Positions 1 to 8,247 of a stretch of DNA of 64,000 nucleotides are shown here, one piece after another; position 1 is the first letter of the stretch; the number at the start of each line of letters is the position of its first letter. The stretch lies in the NCBI RefSeq assembly GCF_000716605.1, contig NZ_JNXE01000030.1, forward strand, positions 1-64,000, in the 5' to 3' direction. A program made the position numbers and the translations under genes. Origin of the DNA: Streptomyces sp. NRRL F-525 (GTDB taxonomy: Bacteria > Actinomycetota > Actinomycetes > Streptomycetales > Streptomycetaceae). The notes under the pieces are model-generated. The model had not been told where the DNA came from. It ran no database searches and saw nothing but the letters and a program-made list of their open reading frames with translations.

Positions 1-59
1 GACCACCGAGATCTACCCCTAAGCCTTCGTCGGCAGCGTCAGATGTGTATAAGAGACAG
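1..59 (+). other. Illumina P5/i5/Nextera adapter (sequencing artefact)
   Basis: Bases 1-18 match the 3' part of the Illumina P5 oligo with one mismatch at base 17. Bases 19-26 read CTAAGCCT, the i5 index usually called S508/N508. Bases 27-40 are the Nextera read-1 stem and bases 41-59 are the 19-base Tn5 mosaic end. Genomic sequence therefore begins at about base 60. This is untrimmed library sequence at the end of a draft contig, not a mobile element. Confidence 0.97.
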
Positions 60-61
60 CG

Positions 62-997
62 TTACAGCAACCCCGCCCCCGCCAGAAACTTCCCCACCCG
101 CTCCACCTCACCCGCGGACAACCCCACCTGAGGCTCCGCAGTCGCCGGACACGCGATCACCCCCCGCAAATACAGCGCCGCCTTGAACGCCCCCAGCGCC
201 GACGAACTACCCCCCATCCGCGCCGGGTCCCCCACCCCCACCAACCCGAACAAGGCGCACAGCCGCTCCTGTTCGGCACGGGCCCGCTCCCAGTCCCCAC
301 CCCGGCACAGCGCGTCGAGCCGGACGTACCCGTGCGGATCGACGTTGGCGAGACCGGGCACCGCCCCGTCCGCGCCCAGGGCCAGCGCCGAGTCGACGAA
401 GAGCTCGGACCCGGTGAGGACACTGAATCCGGTGATGTCCGGATGGACCCGCGCACCGGTGACGACCGTACGAAAGCCGCCAAGGTCCCCGCTGGAGTCC
501 TTGAGCCCGGCCAGGACGCCCTCGGCGGCGAGTTCGAGGACGAGGTCGGACGGCAGCTTCGTATGGACGGAGGCGGGAAGGTCGTAGGCCACCACGGGGA
601 CCGGCGACGCGGCGGCGACCAGCCGGTAGTGGCGGGCGATCTCCGCCGGGTGGGTGCGCGTGTAGAAGGGCGCGGTCACCACCACCGCGTCCGCCCCCGC
701 GTCCGTCACGGCGGCCACGTGGTCCAGGACCCGAGGCGTCGTCATGTCGATCGCCCCTGCCAGGACCGGCAGTTGGCCGCCGACATGAGCCACCACCGCC
801 TCGACCACATACCTCCGCTGCCGGTCCGTCAGATACGCCGCCTCCGACGTCGACCCGAGCAGGAACAGCCCGTGCACCCCCGCCTCGACGAGATGGTCGA
901 CAAGCCTGAGCAGTGAACGGACGTCCACCTCGCGGTCCGGTGTCAGGGGCGTGCAGACGGGCGGTACGACACCGGTCAGCGGGGCGGGGAAGGTCAT
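62..997 (-). CDS. Dihydrodipicolinate synthase/N-acetylneuraminate lyase family protein
   Basis: A 311-residue TIM-barrel class I aldolase. Visible are the Schiff-base lysine in LKDSSGD (K166), the active-site tyrosine in VAYDLP (Y138) and the substrate loop GSTSE (48-52) where true DHDPS usually has GTTGE. It is the last gene of an ABC importer operon, and its ATG overlaps the TGA of the upstream ATPase gene (ATGA), which fixes the start. Family knowledge: such lyases cleave or condense 2-keto acids. The altered loop and the context suggest catabolism of the imported solute rather than lysine synthesis. Substrate unknown. The stop codon lies three bases inside the genomic end of the contig, so the gene is complete. 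Confidence 0.85.
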   Translation of the reverse strand: MTFPAPLTGVVPPVCTPLTPDREVDVRSLLRLVDHLVEAGVHGLFLLGSTSEAAYLTDRQRRYVVEAVVAHVGGQLPVLAGAIDMTTPRVLDHVAAVTDAGADAVVVTAPFYTRTHPAEIARHYRLVAAASPVPVVAYDLPASVHTKLPSDLVLELAAEGVLAGLKDSSGDLGGFRTVVTGARVHPDITGFSVLTGSELFVDSALALGADGAVPGLANVDPHGYVRLDALCRGGDWERARAEQERLCALFGLVGVGDPARMGGSSSALGAFKAALYLRGVIACPATAEPQVGLSAGEVERVGKFLAGAGLL

Positions 998-2049
998 GAA
1001 GGCTCCATGGGGCGGCTTTGGCGAACGAGGTCGCGGGTGGACAGATCCTCCTCTACAGGATGGTGGCAACGGTAGAAATGTCCCGGTGTCGACGCGGGCG
1101 AAAAGTCCGGCATGGCGGACGCGCACACGTCGTCCGCCTTCCAGCAGCGGGTGCGGAACGGGCAGCCGCTCGGCGGTCGCGTCGCCGACGGCACCGGCCC
1201 GATCAGCGGGATCGGGTCGATGGGGTGGAGGAGGCCGGGGGTCGCCGAGAAGAGGGCCCTCGTATACGGATGCCTTGCCCGGTCGGTGACCTGGTCGGCC
1301 GGGGTCTCCTCGACGATCCGGCCCAGGTACATGGTGATCACCCGGTCGCTCATCCGCCGTACCGTCTGGATGTCGTGGGACACGAACACCAGGGCCAGGC
1401 CCAGCCGTTCCTTCAGGTCCAGGAGCAGGTTGAGGATCTGGGCGCGGACCGACACGTCCAGCGCGCTGGTCGGTTCGTCGGCCACCACCAGGTCGGGGCT
1501 CAGCGCCAACGCCCGTGCGATCGCGACGCGTTGGCGCTGGCCGCCGGAGAGCTGTCCCGGGAGGCCGTCGGCCAGGGCGCGCGGGAGGCCGACCAGCGAC
1601 ATCAACTCCCGTACCCGTTCCTCCCGTTCGGCCTTCGTCCCGCGACCGTGCACGTCCAGCGGATCCCGCAGTATCTGGCGGATCGTCAGCCGGCGGTTCA
1701 GCGCGGTCGACGGATCCTGGAAGATCATGCCGATGCCGGTGCCCACCGCGGCCCGTCGTTCACCGTCCGGCATCGACCACAGGTCCCGGCCCCGGAACGA
1801 CACCGTCCCGGACGTCGGCCGCTGCACGCCCACCAACACCTTGGCCAGCGTGGACTTCCCACAACCGGACTCACCCACCACGCCCACCGTCTCACCGGCC
1901 GCGATGGTGAGATCGGCCCCAGTCAGCGCGTAGACCCGATCCCGGCTGAACAACCCCCCGCTGCGCGCCTTGTGCACAACATGAGCACCGGCCAACTCGA
2001 CCAACGCACCACCCACTTGACCACCCTCCGCACCTTTCATACCGCCCAC
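994..2049 (-). CDS. Oligopeptide-type ABC transporter ATP-binding protein (DppF/OppF-like)
   Basis: A 351-residue ATPase with Walker A GESGCGKST (59-67), Q-loop near 111, signature LSGGQRQR (167-174), Walker B LVVADEP and a SHD switch histidine. The C-terminal oligopeptide-transporter extension has the typical Cys pattern CPFRTRC...C. It pairs with the ATPase half of the upstream fusion gene to energise import. A GTG at 2049 or an ATG nine bases later could start it; neither has a strong ribosome site. About 115 bases separate it from the upstream gene, and that gap holds a GC-rich repeat. Its stop overlaps the start of the lyase gene. Confidence 0.9.
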   Translation of the reverse strand: MGGMKGAEGGQVGGALVELAGAHVVHKARSGGLFSRDRVYALTGADLTIAAGETVGVVGESGCGKSTLAKVLVGVQRPTSGTVSFRGRDLWSMPDGERRAAVGTGIGMIFQDPSTALNRRLTIRQILRDPLDVHGRGTKAEREERVRELMSLVGLPRALADGLPGQLSGGQRQRVAIARALALSPDLVVADEPTSALDVSVRAQILNLLLDLKERLGLALVFVSHDIQTVRRMSDRVITMYLGRIVEETPADQVTDRARHPYTRALFSATPGLLHPIDPIPLIGPVPSATRPPSGCPFRTRCWKADDVCASAMPDFSPASTPGHFYRCHHPVEEDLSTRDLVRQSRPMEPS

Positions 2050-2060
2050 CCCAACCCCCC

Positions 2061-2115
2061 AAGGGGCGCGGGGCTGTATCCATCAGCGGCTCCGCCGCGG
2101 GGCGCGACCAGCACC
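2061..2115 (+). repeat. Streptomyces GC-rich intergenic repeat, copy 1 (long variant)
   Basis: Starts AAGGGGCGCGGGGCTGTAT and ends GGCGCGACCAGC, with an inner GCGGC-TCC-GCCGC hairpin. Related copies lie at 23789-23842 and 35882-35930. This copy sits between two co-directional transporter genes. Confidence 0.75.
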
Positions 2116-2164
2116 CACTCACCCGCACTCCGCACACAACCCGAACCCCCCACCCCCAACCCGC

Positions 2165-4153
2165 TCACGTGACCACCTCGCTCTCCGTCGTCACCAGATC
2201 GATCGCCGGGTGATGGCACGCCGCCGTATGCGAACGCGGCCCCACCAGATCCGGCGCCGTCGTACGGCAGACATCACTCGCCAGCGGACACCGGTCGGCG
2301 AACCGACACCCCGCCGGGAAGTCGGCCGGGGAGGGCACGACCCCCTTGATCTGGGTCATCCGCTCGGCCGCCGACTCCAGCGACAGCACGCTGCCGAGCA
2401 GCCCGCGCGTGTAGTGGTGGGCCGGTGACTCCACCAGGTCGGCGGTCACGCCCGTCTCGACGATCTGGCCGCCGTACATCACCACCACCCGGTCGGTGAC
2501 GTCGGCGATGAGCGCCAGGTCGTGCGAGACGAGGATCAGCGCGAAGCCCAACTCCTCGCGCAGGCGCAGCAGTAGCTCTATGACCTGCGCCTGCACGGTG
2601 ACGTCGAGCGCGGTGGTCGGTTCGTCGGCGACGATCAGCTTGGGGTCGCGGGACAACGCCATGGCGATCAGGACGCGTTGGCGCTGGCCGCCGGAGAGTT
2701 CGTGCGGGTAGCTGCGCAGGGTGCGCTCCGGGTCGAGGCCGACCATCGTCAGCAACTCGCCCGCCCCACGGCGCCCTCCGCGCCGTATGACCTGCTTGAG
2801 CTGCGCGCGGATCGTCATCGCCGGGTTCAGCGACGACAGCGCGTCCTGGTACACCATCGCCATCTCGTGGCCCAGCAGTCTGCGGCGGACTCTCATCGGC
2901 TCGCCCACCAACTGCCGTTGATTGAAACGGACATGGCCCCGTACCCGCGCGCCCTTCGGTTCCAGGCCCATCACCGCGAGCGCCGTCAGCGACTTCCCGC
3001 AGCCCGACTCGCCCACCAGGCCCAGGACTTCACCCGGCCGCACCTCGAAGCTGATGCCGTCGACGATGTCCACGCCGTGGTGGCGGCCCTCGAAGCCGAT
3101 CGCCAAGTTCTCGACCGCCAGGACCGGTTGGCCGTCCGGGTCGGGCAACGGCCTTGCCCGGGACCGGAGTCGTAGCGCCGCCTCCGTCAGACCGGGGAGC
3201 GGGAGCACCTCGCCGCTGCCCGGCTCCGGCGCGTCCAGCGGGTCCTCGTCGGGCCGTACGTCCACCTCGCGCGGCGCCGGGGCCGCCCACGCGTCCGAGA
3301 CCCCCTCGGACAGTATGTTCAGCGAGAGGACCGTGACCAGCATCAGCAGGCCGGGGAAGACCGTCGCCCACCAACCCCCGGTCAGCACCATGTTCTTGCC
3401 GTCCGCGATGACACTGCCCCAGGACGGGTCCGGGGGCCGTACACCCGCGCCGATGAACGACAGCGACGCCTCGAAGACGATCGCCTCGGCGACCTTCACG
3501 GTGCAGAACACCAGGATCGGAGCAGCGCAGTTGACGGCCACGTGCCGTGTCACGATGTGTGTCGTGCGGGCGCCGATCACCCGTTCCGCGGTGACGTAGT
3601 CCTCGCCGTACTGGTCAAGTACGTTCGCTCGTACGACCCTTGCGACCGGCGGGGTGAACAGGAACGCGATCGCGCAGATCAGCACGGTGATCCCGCCGCC
3701 GAACACCGCGACCAGCACGGCGGCCAGCGCGATGCCGGGGAACGCCATCACCACGTCCAGGCAGCGCATCAGCCCCTCGTCGACGCCCTTGCGCGAGGTC
3801 GCGGCGACCGCGCCGATCAGCGCTCCGGCGACCAGGGCCAGCGCGGTCGCCCCGAGCCCGATCGCGAGGGACCAACGGGCGCCGTACATCAGCCTGCTGA
3901 GGATGTCCCGGCCCAGGCTGTCCTGGCCCATCCAGTGCTCGGCGGAGGGGTGTCCGGTGCCGCCGACGGGGAGCTGCTGGTCGAGCGGGTCGTCCGGCGC
4001 GAGGAGCGGGGCGAACAGTGCGACGAGGACGACGGCCGCCACGAAGCACACCGCGACCTTCGACAGCAGCGGCAGCCGGCGCCAGCAGCGCAGCCGGATG
4101 CCGGGCCGGGACAGGGTCTCGGCGAGCCTCTTGGGCGAGAACTGAGTGAGCAT
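2165..4153 (-). CDS. Oligopeptide-type ABC transporter permease-ATPase fusion (DppC-DppD)
   Basis: A 662-residue two-domain protein. Residues 1-290 are a DppC-type permease with an N-terminal OppC-like transmembrane segment (about 33-52), further membrane helices and an EAA-type cytoplasmic loop near 185-200. A Pro/Asp/Arg-rich linker (about 290-345) leads to an ATPase with Walker A GESGCGKSL (381-389), signature LSGGQRQR, Walker B LIVADEP, SHD, and the C-terminal oligopeptide Cys cluster. Fusions of this kind are known in actinobacteria. The start codon shares one base with the stop of the permease gene upstream (TGATG), so translation is probably coupled. Confidence 0.92.
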   Translation of the reverse strand: MLTQFSPKRLAETLSRPGIRLRCWRRLPLLSKVAVCFVAAVVLVALFAPLLAPDDPLDQQLPVGGTGHPSAEHWMGQDSLGRDILSRLMYGARWSLAIGLGATALALVAGALIGAVAATSRKGVDEGLMRCLDVVMAFPGIALAAVLVAVFGGGITVLICAIAFLFTPPVARVVRANVLDQYGEDYVTAERVIGARTTHIVTRHVAVNCAAPILVFCTVKVAEAIVFEASLSFIGAGVRPPDPSWGSVIADGKNMVLTGGWWATVFPGLLMLVTVLSLNILSEGVSDAWAAPAPREVDVRPDEDPLDAPEPGSGEVLPLPGLTEAALRLRSRARPLPDPDGQPVLAVENLAIGFEGRHHGVDIVDGISFEVRPGEVLGLVGESGCGKSLTALAVMGLEPKGARVRGHVRFNQRQLVGEPMRVRRRLLGHEMAMVYQDALSSLNPAMTIRAQLKQVIRRGGRRGAGELLTMVGLDPERTLRSYPHELSGGQRQRVLIAMALSRDPKLIVADEPTTALDVTVQAQVIELLLRLREELGFALILVSHDLALIADVTDRVVVMYGGQIVETGVTADLVESPAHHYTRGLLGSVLSLESAAERMTQIKGVVPSPADFPAGCRFADRCPLASDVCRTTAPDLVGPRSHTAACHHPAIDLVTTESEVVT

Positions 4154-5112
4154 CAGGAGGCTTCCCTCAGGCGGGGGTTGACCAGCAGATAGAGGATGTC
4201 GATGGCCAGGTTCACGACGACGAACCCGGTCGCCGTCGTGAGCACCACGCCCTGGACGACGGCCGGGTCGCCGTTCTGCACGGCGTCGATCATCAGCTTG
4301 CCCATCCCGGGGAGGGAGAAGATGGTCTCGATGACGACCGCACCGCCGAGCAGGTATCCGACGCTCAGGCCCAGCACGGTGAGTGGGTTCATGAGCGCGT
4401 TGCGGAGCACGTTCCGGGCGACCACGACCCGCGGCGGCAGACCGCTGCCGATCGCCGTCCGGACGTAGTCCTTGTCCAGTTCCTCGACCACCGACGTCCG
4501 TACGATGCGCGTGAGTTGGGCCGCCACCGGGAGGGAGAGGGCCAGCGCCGGGAGGGCCATCGTCTTGAGCCAGCCGGTGAGGGAGTCCGCCGGGTTGATG
4601 TAGCCGCCGGTCGGGAACCAGCCCCGGTCCACCGCCAGGTACTGGATCATCAGCAGCGCCAGCCAGAAGCCGGGCGCCGCGACCCCGGTCAGTGACACGA
4701 CCCGGATGATCTGGTCGGGCAGCCGGTCGCGGTAGATCGCCGCCGTCACCCCGCCGAGCAGCGACAGCACCACCGCGATCCCCAGCCCCAGGAAGGTGAG
4801 TTGGAGGGTGAGCGGCAGCGCGGTCGTGACCTGGTCGAGGACGGGTGCCCGGGTCAGCGCGCTGATGCCCATGTCACCGTGGAGCAGGGCGCCCACGAAA
4901 TGGACGTAGCGCACAGGCAGCGGATCGAGCAGGCCGTTCCGCTCCCGGAAGTCGTGCAGTTGCTGCGGGGTCGGGTTGGCGCCCTGGAAGAACGCGGACG
5001 CCGGGTCGACGTCCGAGAAGCGCATCACCACGAACACGAACAGCACGACGCCGAGCATCAGCGGAACGAGCAGGAGGATACGGCGGGCCAGAATCCGCAG
5101 GACGGTGACCAT
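4153..5112 (-). CDS. Oligopeptide-type ABC transporter permease (DppB-like)
   Basis: A 319-residue permease with six predicted membrane helices, starting with a long helix at about 9-29. A family-typical stretch AFFQGANPTPQQL follows and the EAA-type loop contains EELDKDYVRTAIGSGLP. It forms the membrane channel together with the permease half of the fusion protein. The ATG is preceded by GGGAG seven bases upstream. It follows the binding-protein gene by only 18 bases, so the two are cotranscribed. Confidence 0.92.
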   Translation of the reverse strand: MVTVLRILARRILLLVPLMLGVVLFVFVVMRFSDVDPASAFFQGANPTPQQLHDFRERNGLLDPLPVRYVHFVGALLHGDMGISALTRAPVLDQVTTALPLTLQLTFLGLGIAVVLSLLGGVTAAIYRDRLPDQIIRVVSLTGVAAPGFWLALLMIQYLAVDRGWFPTGGYINPADSLTGWLKTMALPALALSLPVAAQLTRIVRTSVVEELDKDYVRTAIGSGLPPRVVVARNVLRNALMNPLTVLGLSVGYLLGGAVVIETIFSLPGMGKLMIDAVQNGDPAVVQGVVLTTATGFVVVNLAIDILYLLVNPRLREAS

Positions 5113-5130
5113 GGTCCAACTCCCGTGTAG

Positions 5131-6765
5131 CTAGACCCACTTGGCCTGGAGGACATTGATGCCGGGATAGGGCTGGGCCCTTATCCCCGTCAGCTTCTTC
5201 GGGTCCCAGGCGGTCATCAGCTCGTTGTGGACCACTGGGTAGAGCACGGCCTGTTCGGCGACGGTGTCGATGTAGTCCTGGATCATCGTCTTCTTCTTCG
5301 CCGCGTCCGGCTCCTGGGTGGCCTGGTCCATGTCCCTGAAGAGCTGCTTGGCGACGGAGTTCCCGGCCCAACGGGCGTACCCCATCCAGAGGTTCTGCGG
5401 GCCGTAGTTGTAGTGCATGATCAGGTCCGCGTCGAGGCCGAACTGGTTGGGGTTGGAGGCGGCGGCGACCACCTGGTAGTCCTGCTTCTGGTCCATCTTG
5501 GTGAAGACGGCCGTGGTCTCCTGCGGGGCCAGCGTCGTCTTCACGCCGATCGCGTCCCAGGACGCCTTGATGGTCGGCAGGCAGTCGACGATCCAACTCA
5601 CGTTCACCGCAAGGATGTTGATCTTCAGCCCGCTGACCCCGGCGGCCTTCAGCAGCGCCTTCGCCTTGTCGGGGTCGTAGTCGTAGACCGTCTTCGCGCG
5701 CCGGTAGGTGGGGTTGCCGGTGTCGAGGAACGACGAGGACGGCTTTCCGTGCCCCCGCAGGGCCACTTGGACCATCTTGCCGGTGTCGATCGCGTAGTGG
5801 AGCGCCTGGCGCACCCGTACGTCGTCGAAGGGCTTGTGCTGGGTGTTGAACATGAGGAACAGGTTGTTCATCCCGGCCCCGCCCGCGACCGTCATCCCGC
5901 CGCTGCGCAGCCGCTGGATGTTGGCGTAGGGGATGTTGTCGGCGATCTGCGCGCCCGCGCTCGACCCGGAGATCTTGGCGACGCGCGGCGCCGCGTCCAC
6001 GATCGTCAGCCAGTTCATCGTCTTGAAGGCGGGCGGGCGCGGGCCGTTGTAGTCGGCGAACGCGGCGAAGGTCGTATTGGACTTGGGGTGGTGCGCGGTC
6101 TGCTGGTACGGCCCCGAGCCGACCGCCTTGCCCTTGATCGCGTCGTCCCAGGCGCCCGGATCGGAGAAGATGTGCTTCGGCATGATCTTCGCGAGGGTGA
6201 GGCGTGAAATCCCTTCCGGGAAAGGGAACTTGAGGACCAGCTCGACGTTCTGTGCGTCGACCTTCCTGACCTCCTTCAGCCAGCTGGCGAAGAAGCCCTG
6301 CGCGAGGGTCGCCGTCTTCGGGTCGAGGATGCGGTCGTAGACGAACACGACGTCGTCGGCGGTGACCGGCTGCCCGTCGTGGAACTTGGCGCCCGCGCGC
6401 AGCGTGAACTTCCACGAGGTGCCGCTCGTGTCCTTCGGCACGGCGGTCGCCAGCGCCGGGTAGGGCGCGCGGGTGATCGGGTCCGTGTCGATCAGGCCCT
6501 CGTAGATGTGGTTGTTGCCGGCCATGGCGAACGCCGACGCCGTCTGCGTCGGATCCCAGCTGCCGTCGTTGCCGTAGCCGATCACGGCGGTCAGCGTCCG
6601 GTTCTTGCCGGTGCCCCCGCCGCCGGTGTCGTTCGTCGACTGCGGCCCCGACGAACAGGCCGTCAGGGACGAGGAGATCGCCGCCGCCGCGCCCAGCGCG
6701 CCGGAGTACTTCAGGAACGCCCGGCGGTGCAGCGCGGGCACGTTCTGGGTCACGTCTTCGCGCAT
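5131..6765 (-). CDS. ABC transporter substrate-binding lipoprotein, family 5
   Basis: A 544-residue extracytoplasmic solute-binding protein of the peptide/opine/nickel class. The N-terminus has a twin-arginine motif RRAFLK (14-19), a short Ala-rich hydrophobic stretch and a lipobox LTAC ending at Cys37, so it is probably a Tat-exported lipoprotein. A Ser/Gly-rich tether follows. It is the first gene of the operon, and a good sigma-70-type promoter with an operator-like motif lies directly upstream. Family 5 proteins bind peptides but also opines, glycosides and metal chelates. The downstream aldolase favours a solute that yields a keto acid, which is inference. Confidence 0.92.
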   Translation of the reverse strand: MREDVTQNVPALHRRAFLKYSGALGAAAAISSSLTACSSGPQSTNDTGGGGTGKNRTLTAVIGYGNDGSWDPTQTASAFAMAGNNHIYEGLIDTDPITRAPYPALATAVPKDTSGTSWKFTLRAGAKFHDGQPVTADDVVFVYDRILDPKTATLAQGFFASWLKEVRKVDAQNVELVLKFPFPEGISRLTLAKIMPKHIFSDPGAWDDAIKGKAVGSGPYQQTAHHPKSNTTFAAFADYNGPRPPAFKTMNWLTIVDAAPRVAKISGSSAGAQIADNIPYANIQRLRSGGMTVAGGAGMNNLFLMFNTQHKPFDDVRVRQALHYAIDTGKMVQVALRGHGKPSSSFLDTGNPTYRRAKTVYDYDPDKAKALLKAAGVSGLKINILAVNVSWIVDCLPTIKASWDAIGVKTTLAPQETTAVFTKMDQKQDYQVVAAASNPNQFGLDADLIMHYNYGPQNLWMGYARWAGNSVAKQLFRDMDQATQEPDAAKKKTMIQDYIDTVAEQAVLYPVVHNELMTAWDPKKLTGIRAQPYPGINVLQAKWV

Positions 6766-6783
6766 GGTTACTCCAGGAGGTAC

Positions 6784-6797
6784 GACGTCCTACGTCC
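6784..6797 (-). promoter_or_regulatory. Operator-like motif upstream of the ABC importer operon
   Basis: On the minus strand this reads GGACGTAGGACGTC, two GGACGT units seven bases apart. A 13/14 match lies at 6951-6964 in front of the divergent GntR gene. It sits just downstream of the predicted transcription start, a natural place for repression by the adjacent regulator. Confidence 0.6.
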
Positions 6798-6810
6798 TGC
6801 GGTCAGCGCG

Positions 6811-6839
6811 ACCATAAGAGCGGCCGTGGGGGCGGTCAA
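6811..6839 (-). promoter_or_regulatory. Sigma-70 (HrdB-type) promoter of the ABC importer operon
   Basis: Minus-strand hexamers TTGACC (6834-6839) and TATGGT (6811-6816) are separated by exactly 17 bases. Transcription would start near 6804, some 40 bases before the ATG of the binding-protein gene. Confidence 0.7.
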
Positions 6840-6943
6840 GGCATCGCACACGAATGGCGTAGCCGTCAGAGGTCGGACCAATGGCGGTTTGAAAAGGCGC
6901 GGGAATGGCGACAATTGACGCCTCATCAGGTCCGGCCGGGGTC

Positions 6944-6964
6944 GGACGTGGGACGTGGGACGTC
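6944..6964 (+). promoter_or_regulatory. Triple GGACGT motif, probable GntR operator
   Basis: Three GGACGT units with a seven-base period (6944, 6951, 6958). The last two form GGACGTGGGACGTC, nearly identical to the site in front of the importer operon. They lie where the -35 region of the GntR gene should be, suggesting autorepression. Confidence 0.6.
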
Positions 6965-6973
6965 TGATGCGGC

Positions 6974-6979
6974 TACGAT
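6974..6979 (+). promoter_or_regulatory. -10 hexamer TACGAT of a leaderless promoter (GntR gene)
   Basis: TACGAT ends seven bases before the ATG at 6987, the geometry of Streptomyces leaderless transcripts. There is no Shine-Dalgarno sequence in front of that ATG. Confidence 0.6.
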
Positions 6980-6986
6980 GCGGCGC

Positions 6987-7691
6987 ATGTCCGGGGAGCC
7001 AAGGAACAGTCGGATACAGCGCGAGATCGTCCAGCTGATCCTCGACCGCAAGCTCCAGCCCGGTGCGCCCCTGCCCACCGAGGCCGAGCTGATGGACGAC
7101 CTCGGCATCAGCAGAAACTCCGTCCGCGAGGCCCTCAAAGCCCTCCAGGCCCTCGACATCGTCGAGATCAGACACGGCTACGGCACCTACGTCGGCCGCG
7201 CCTCGCTGACCCCGCTCGTCGACGGCCTCACCTTCCGTACGCTCACCCGGCACGAGGACGACGCGGACGCGCTGGCCGAGGTCCTCCAGGTGCGCGAGGT
7301 GCTGGAGGAAGGCCTGATTCATCGGGTCGTTGTCACCGTCACCGAACCGGAACTGGACAGACTCGAAGCGGTGGTGACCCGGATGGAGGACGCGGGCCGC
7401 GCCGGTCGGCCCTTCCCCGAACTCGACCGGGAATTCCACGAGTTGCTCTACGCCTCGCTCGGCAACGAACTCGTGCCCCAACTCCTCGGCGCCTTCTGGA
7501 CGGTGTTCCGCCGCGTCGCCGGAGCCCGCGGCTGGACCGACGACCCGGCCCCCGAACTCACCGTCCGCCGCCACCGCGACATCGTCACCGCACTGCGCGC
7601 CCGCGATGTCGAGGGCGCGCAGCGCGCGATGGCGGACCACTTCCGCGGGATCGAGGCGCGCGCGGCGCAGGAGTCGCGGGGAGTGGGCTGA
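6987..7691 (+). CDS. FadR-subfamily GntR transcriptional regulator
   Basis: A 234-residue regulator. An N-terminal winged helix-turn-helix of the GntR type (LPTEAELMDDLGISRNSVREALKAL in two parts, with ISRNSVREAL as recognition helix) is followed by an all-helical FCD-type effector domain. Metal-ligand-like residues include the ELDREFHELLY segment and late His residues. The start at 6987 is chosen because a -10 hexamer lies exactly seven bases upstream; an ATG nine bases earlier is in frame. It is divergent from the ABC importer/lyase operon and shares an operator-like motif with it, so it most likely represses that operon until a substrate-derived keto or sugar acid binds. Confidence 0.88.
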   Translation: MSGEPRNSRIQREIVQLILDRKLQPGAPLPTEAELMDDLGISRNSVREALKALQALDIVEIRHGYGTYVGRASLTPLVDGLTFRTLTRHEDDADALAEVLQVREVLEEGLIHRVVVTVTEPELDRLEAVVTRMEDAGRAGRPFPELDREFHELLYASLGNELVPQLLGAFWTVFRRVAGARGWTDDPAPELTVRRHRDIVTALRARDVEGAQRAMADHFRGIEARAAQESRGVG

Positions 7692-7716
7692 CCTTCAGGT
7701 GGATCCTGAACTGAGC

Positions 7717-8139
7717 TCAGGGCGCGGTGAGTTGACCCACGATCGCCGCCCCGTCCAGCCAGACGTTCTCGCGGGAGATCTTTCCGTCCTTGAACTCGAA
7801 GACGTGCAGCATCCGGAAGGTGATCCGGCGGTTGTTCCCGGGGACGCCCAGCAGTGAGCCGGGGACCGTGCAGGTGATCAGGTCCTCGACGGTCGCCGCG
7901 TTCTCCGAGTAGTAGGTGTGGGTGCGCTCGGACTTCTCGGTGCGCAGATCCTTCACCAGCTGCTCGTAGCGCTCCTGCGCGGCCGGGATACCGACCGCCG
8001 GGCCGCCCGGCCAGCCGACGGCGTCGTGCTCGATGTCGTCCGTGTAGACGGACACGGCCGCCGCCGGGTCCCCGTGTTCCTCGGCGAGCATGTGCGTGCC
8101 GATCAGTACTTCCATTTCCGCCGGTGTGATGGAGCCCAT
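7717..8139 (-). CDS. SnoaL-like/NTF2-fold protein
   Basis: A 140-residue alpha+beta cone protein of the SnoaL-like polyketide cyclase/isomerase superfamily. Recognition rests on the N-terminal helical pair, the segment YTDDIEHDAVGWPGGP typical of the first strand, and the end pattern FEFKDGKISRENVWLD. GAGGAGGAG precedes the ATG closely. It is divergent from a TetR regulator across an AT-rich palindromic gap and is probably controlled by it. Catalytic role and substrate cannot be read from the sequence. Confidence 0.75.
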   Translation of the reverse strand: MGSITPAEMEVLIGTHMLAEEHGDPAAAVSVYTDDIEHDAVGWPGGPAVGIPAAQERYEQLVKDLRTEKSERTHTYYSENAATVEDLITCTVPGSLLGVPGNNRRITFRMLHVFEFKDGKISRENVWLDGAAIVGQLTAP

Positions 8140-8193
8140 CGAGCTCCTCCTCTCGTCGTGCCGCGCGCCGGTCGGGCCCGCGACCCCCGTTTG

Positions 8194-8230
8194 GTGAGAC
8201 GGATATACTGTAATAAGAAAATTTTCTCAC
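8194..8230. promoter_or_regulatory. AT-rich divergent promoter with nested palindromes
   Basis: GTGAGA (8194-8199) pairs with TCTCAC (8225-8230), and inside lies the perfect 12-base palindrome AGAAAATTTTCT (8216-8227). TATACT at 8204-8209 resembles a -10 hexamer. The region separates the SnoaL-like gene from the TetR gene and is the likely TetR operator. Confidence 0.55.
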
Positions 8231-8247
8231 GACAAGAAGGAATTCGC

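Noticed and set aside
41..59. Tn5 mosaic end as a natural transposon end
   Set aside because: It is directly joined to P5, i5 index and read-1 adapter sequence, so it comes from library preparation.
62..997. Assignment of the lyase gene as dapA of lysine biosynthesis
   Set aside because: The substrate loop is GSTSE instead of the usual GTTGE and the gene is the last member of an importer operon.
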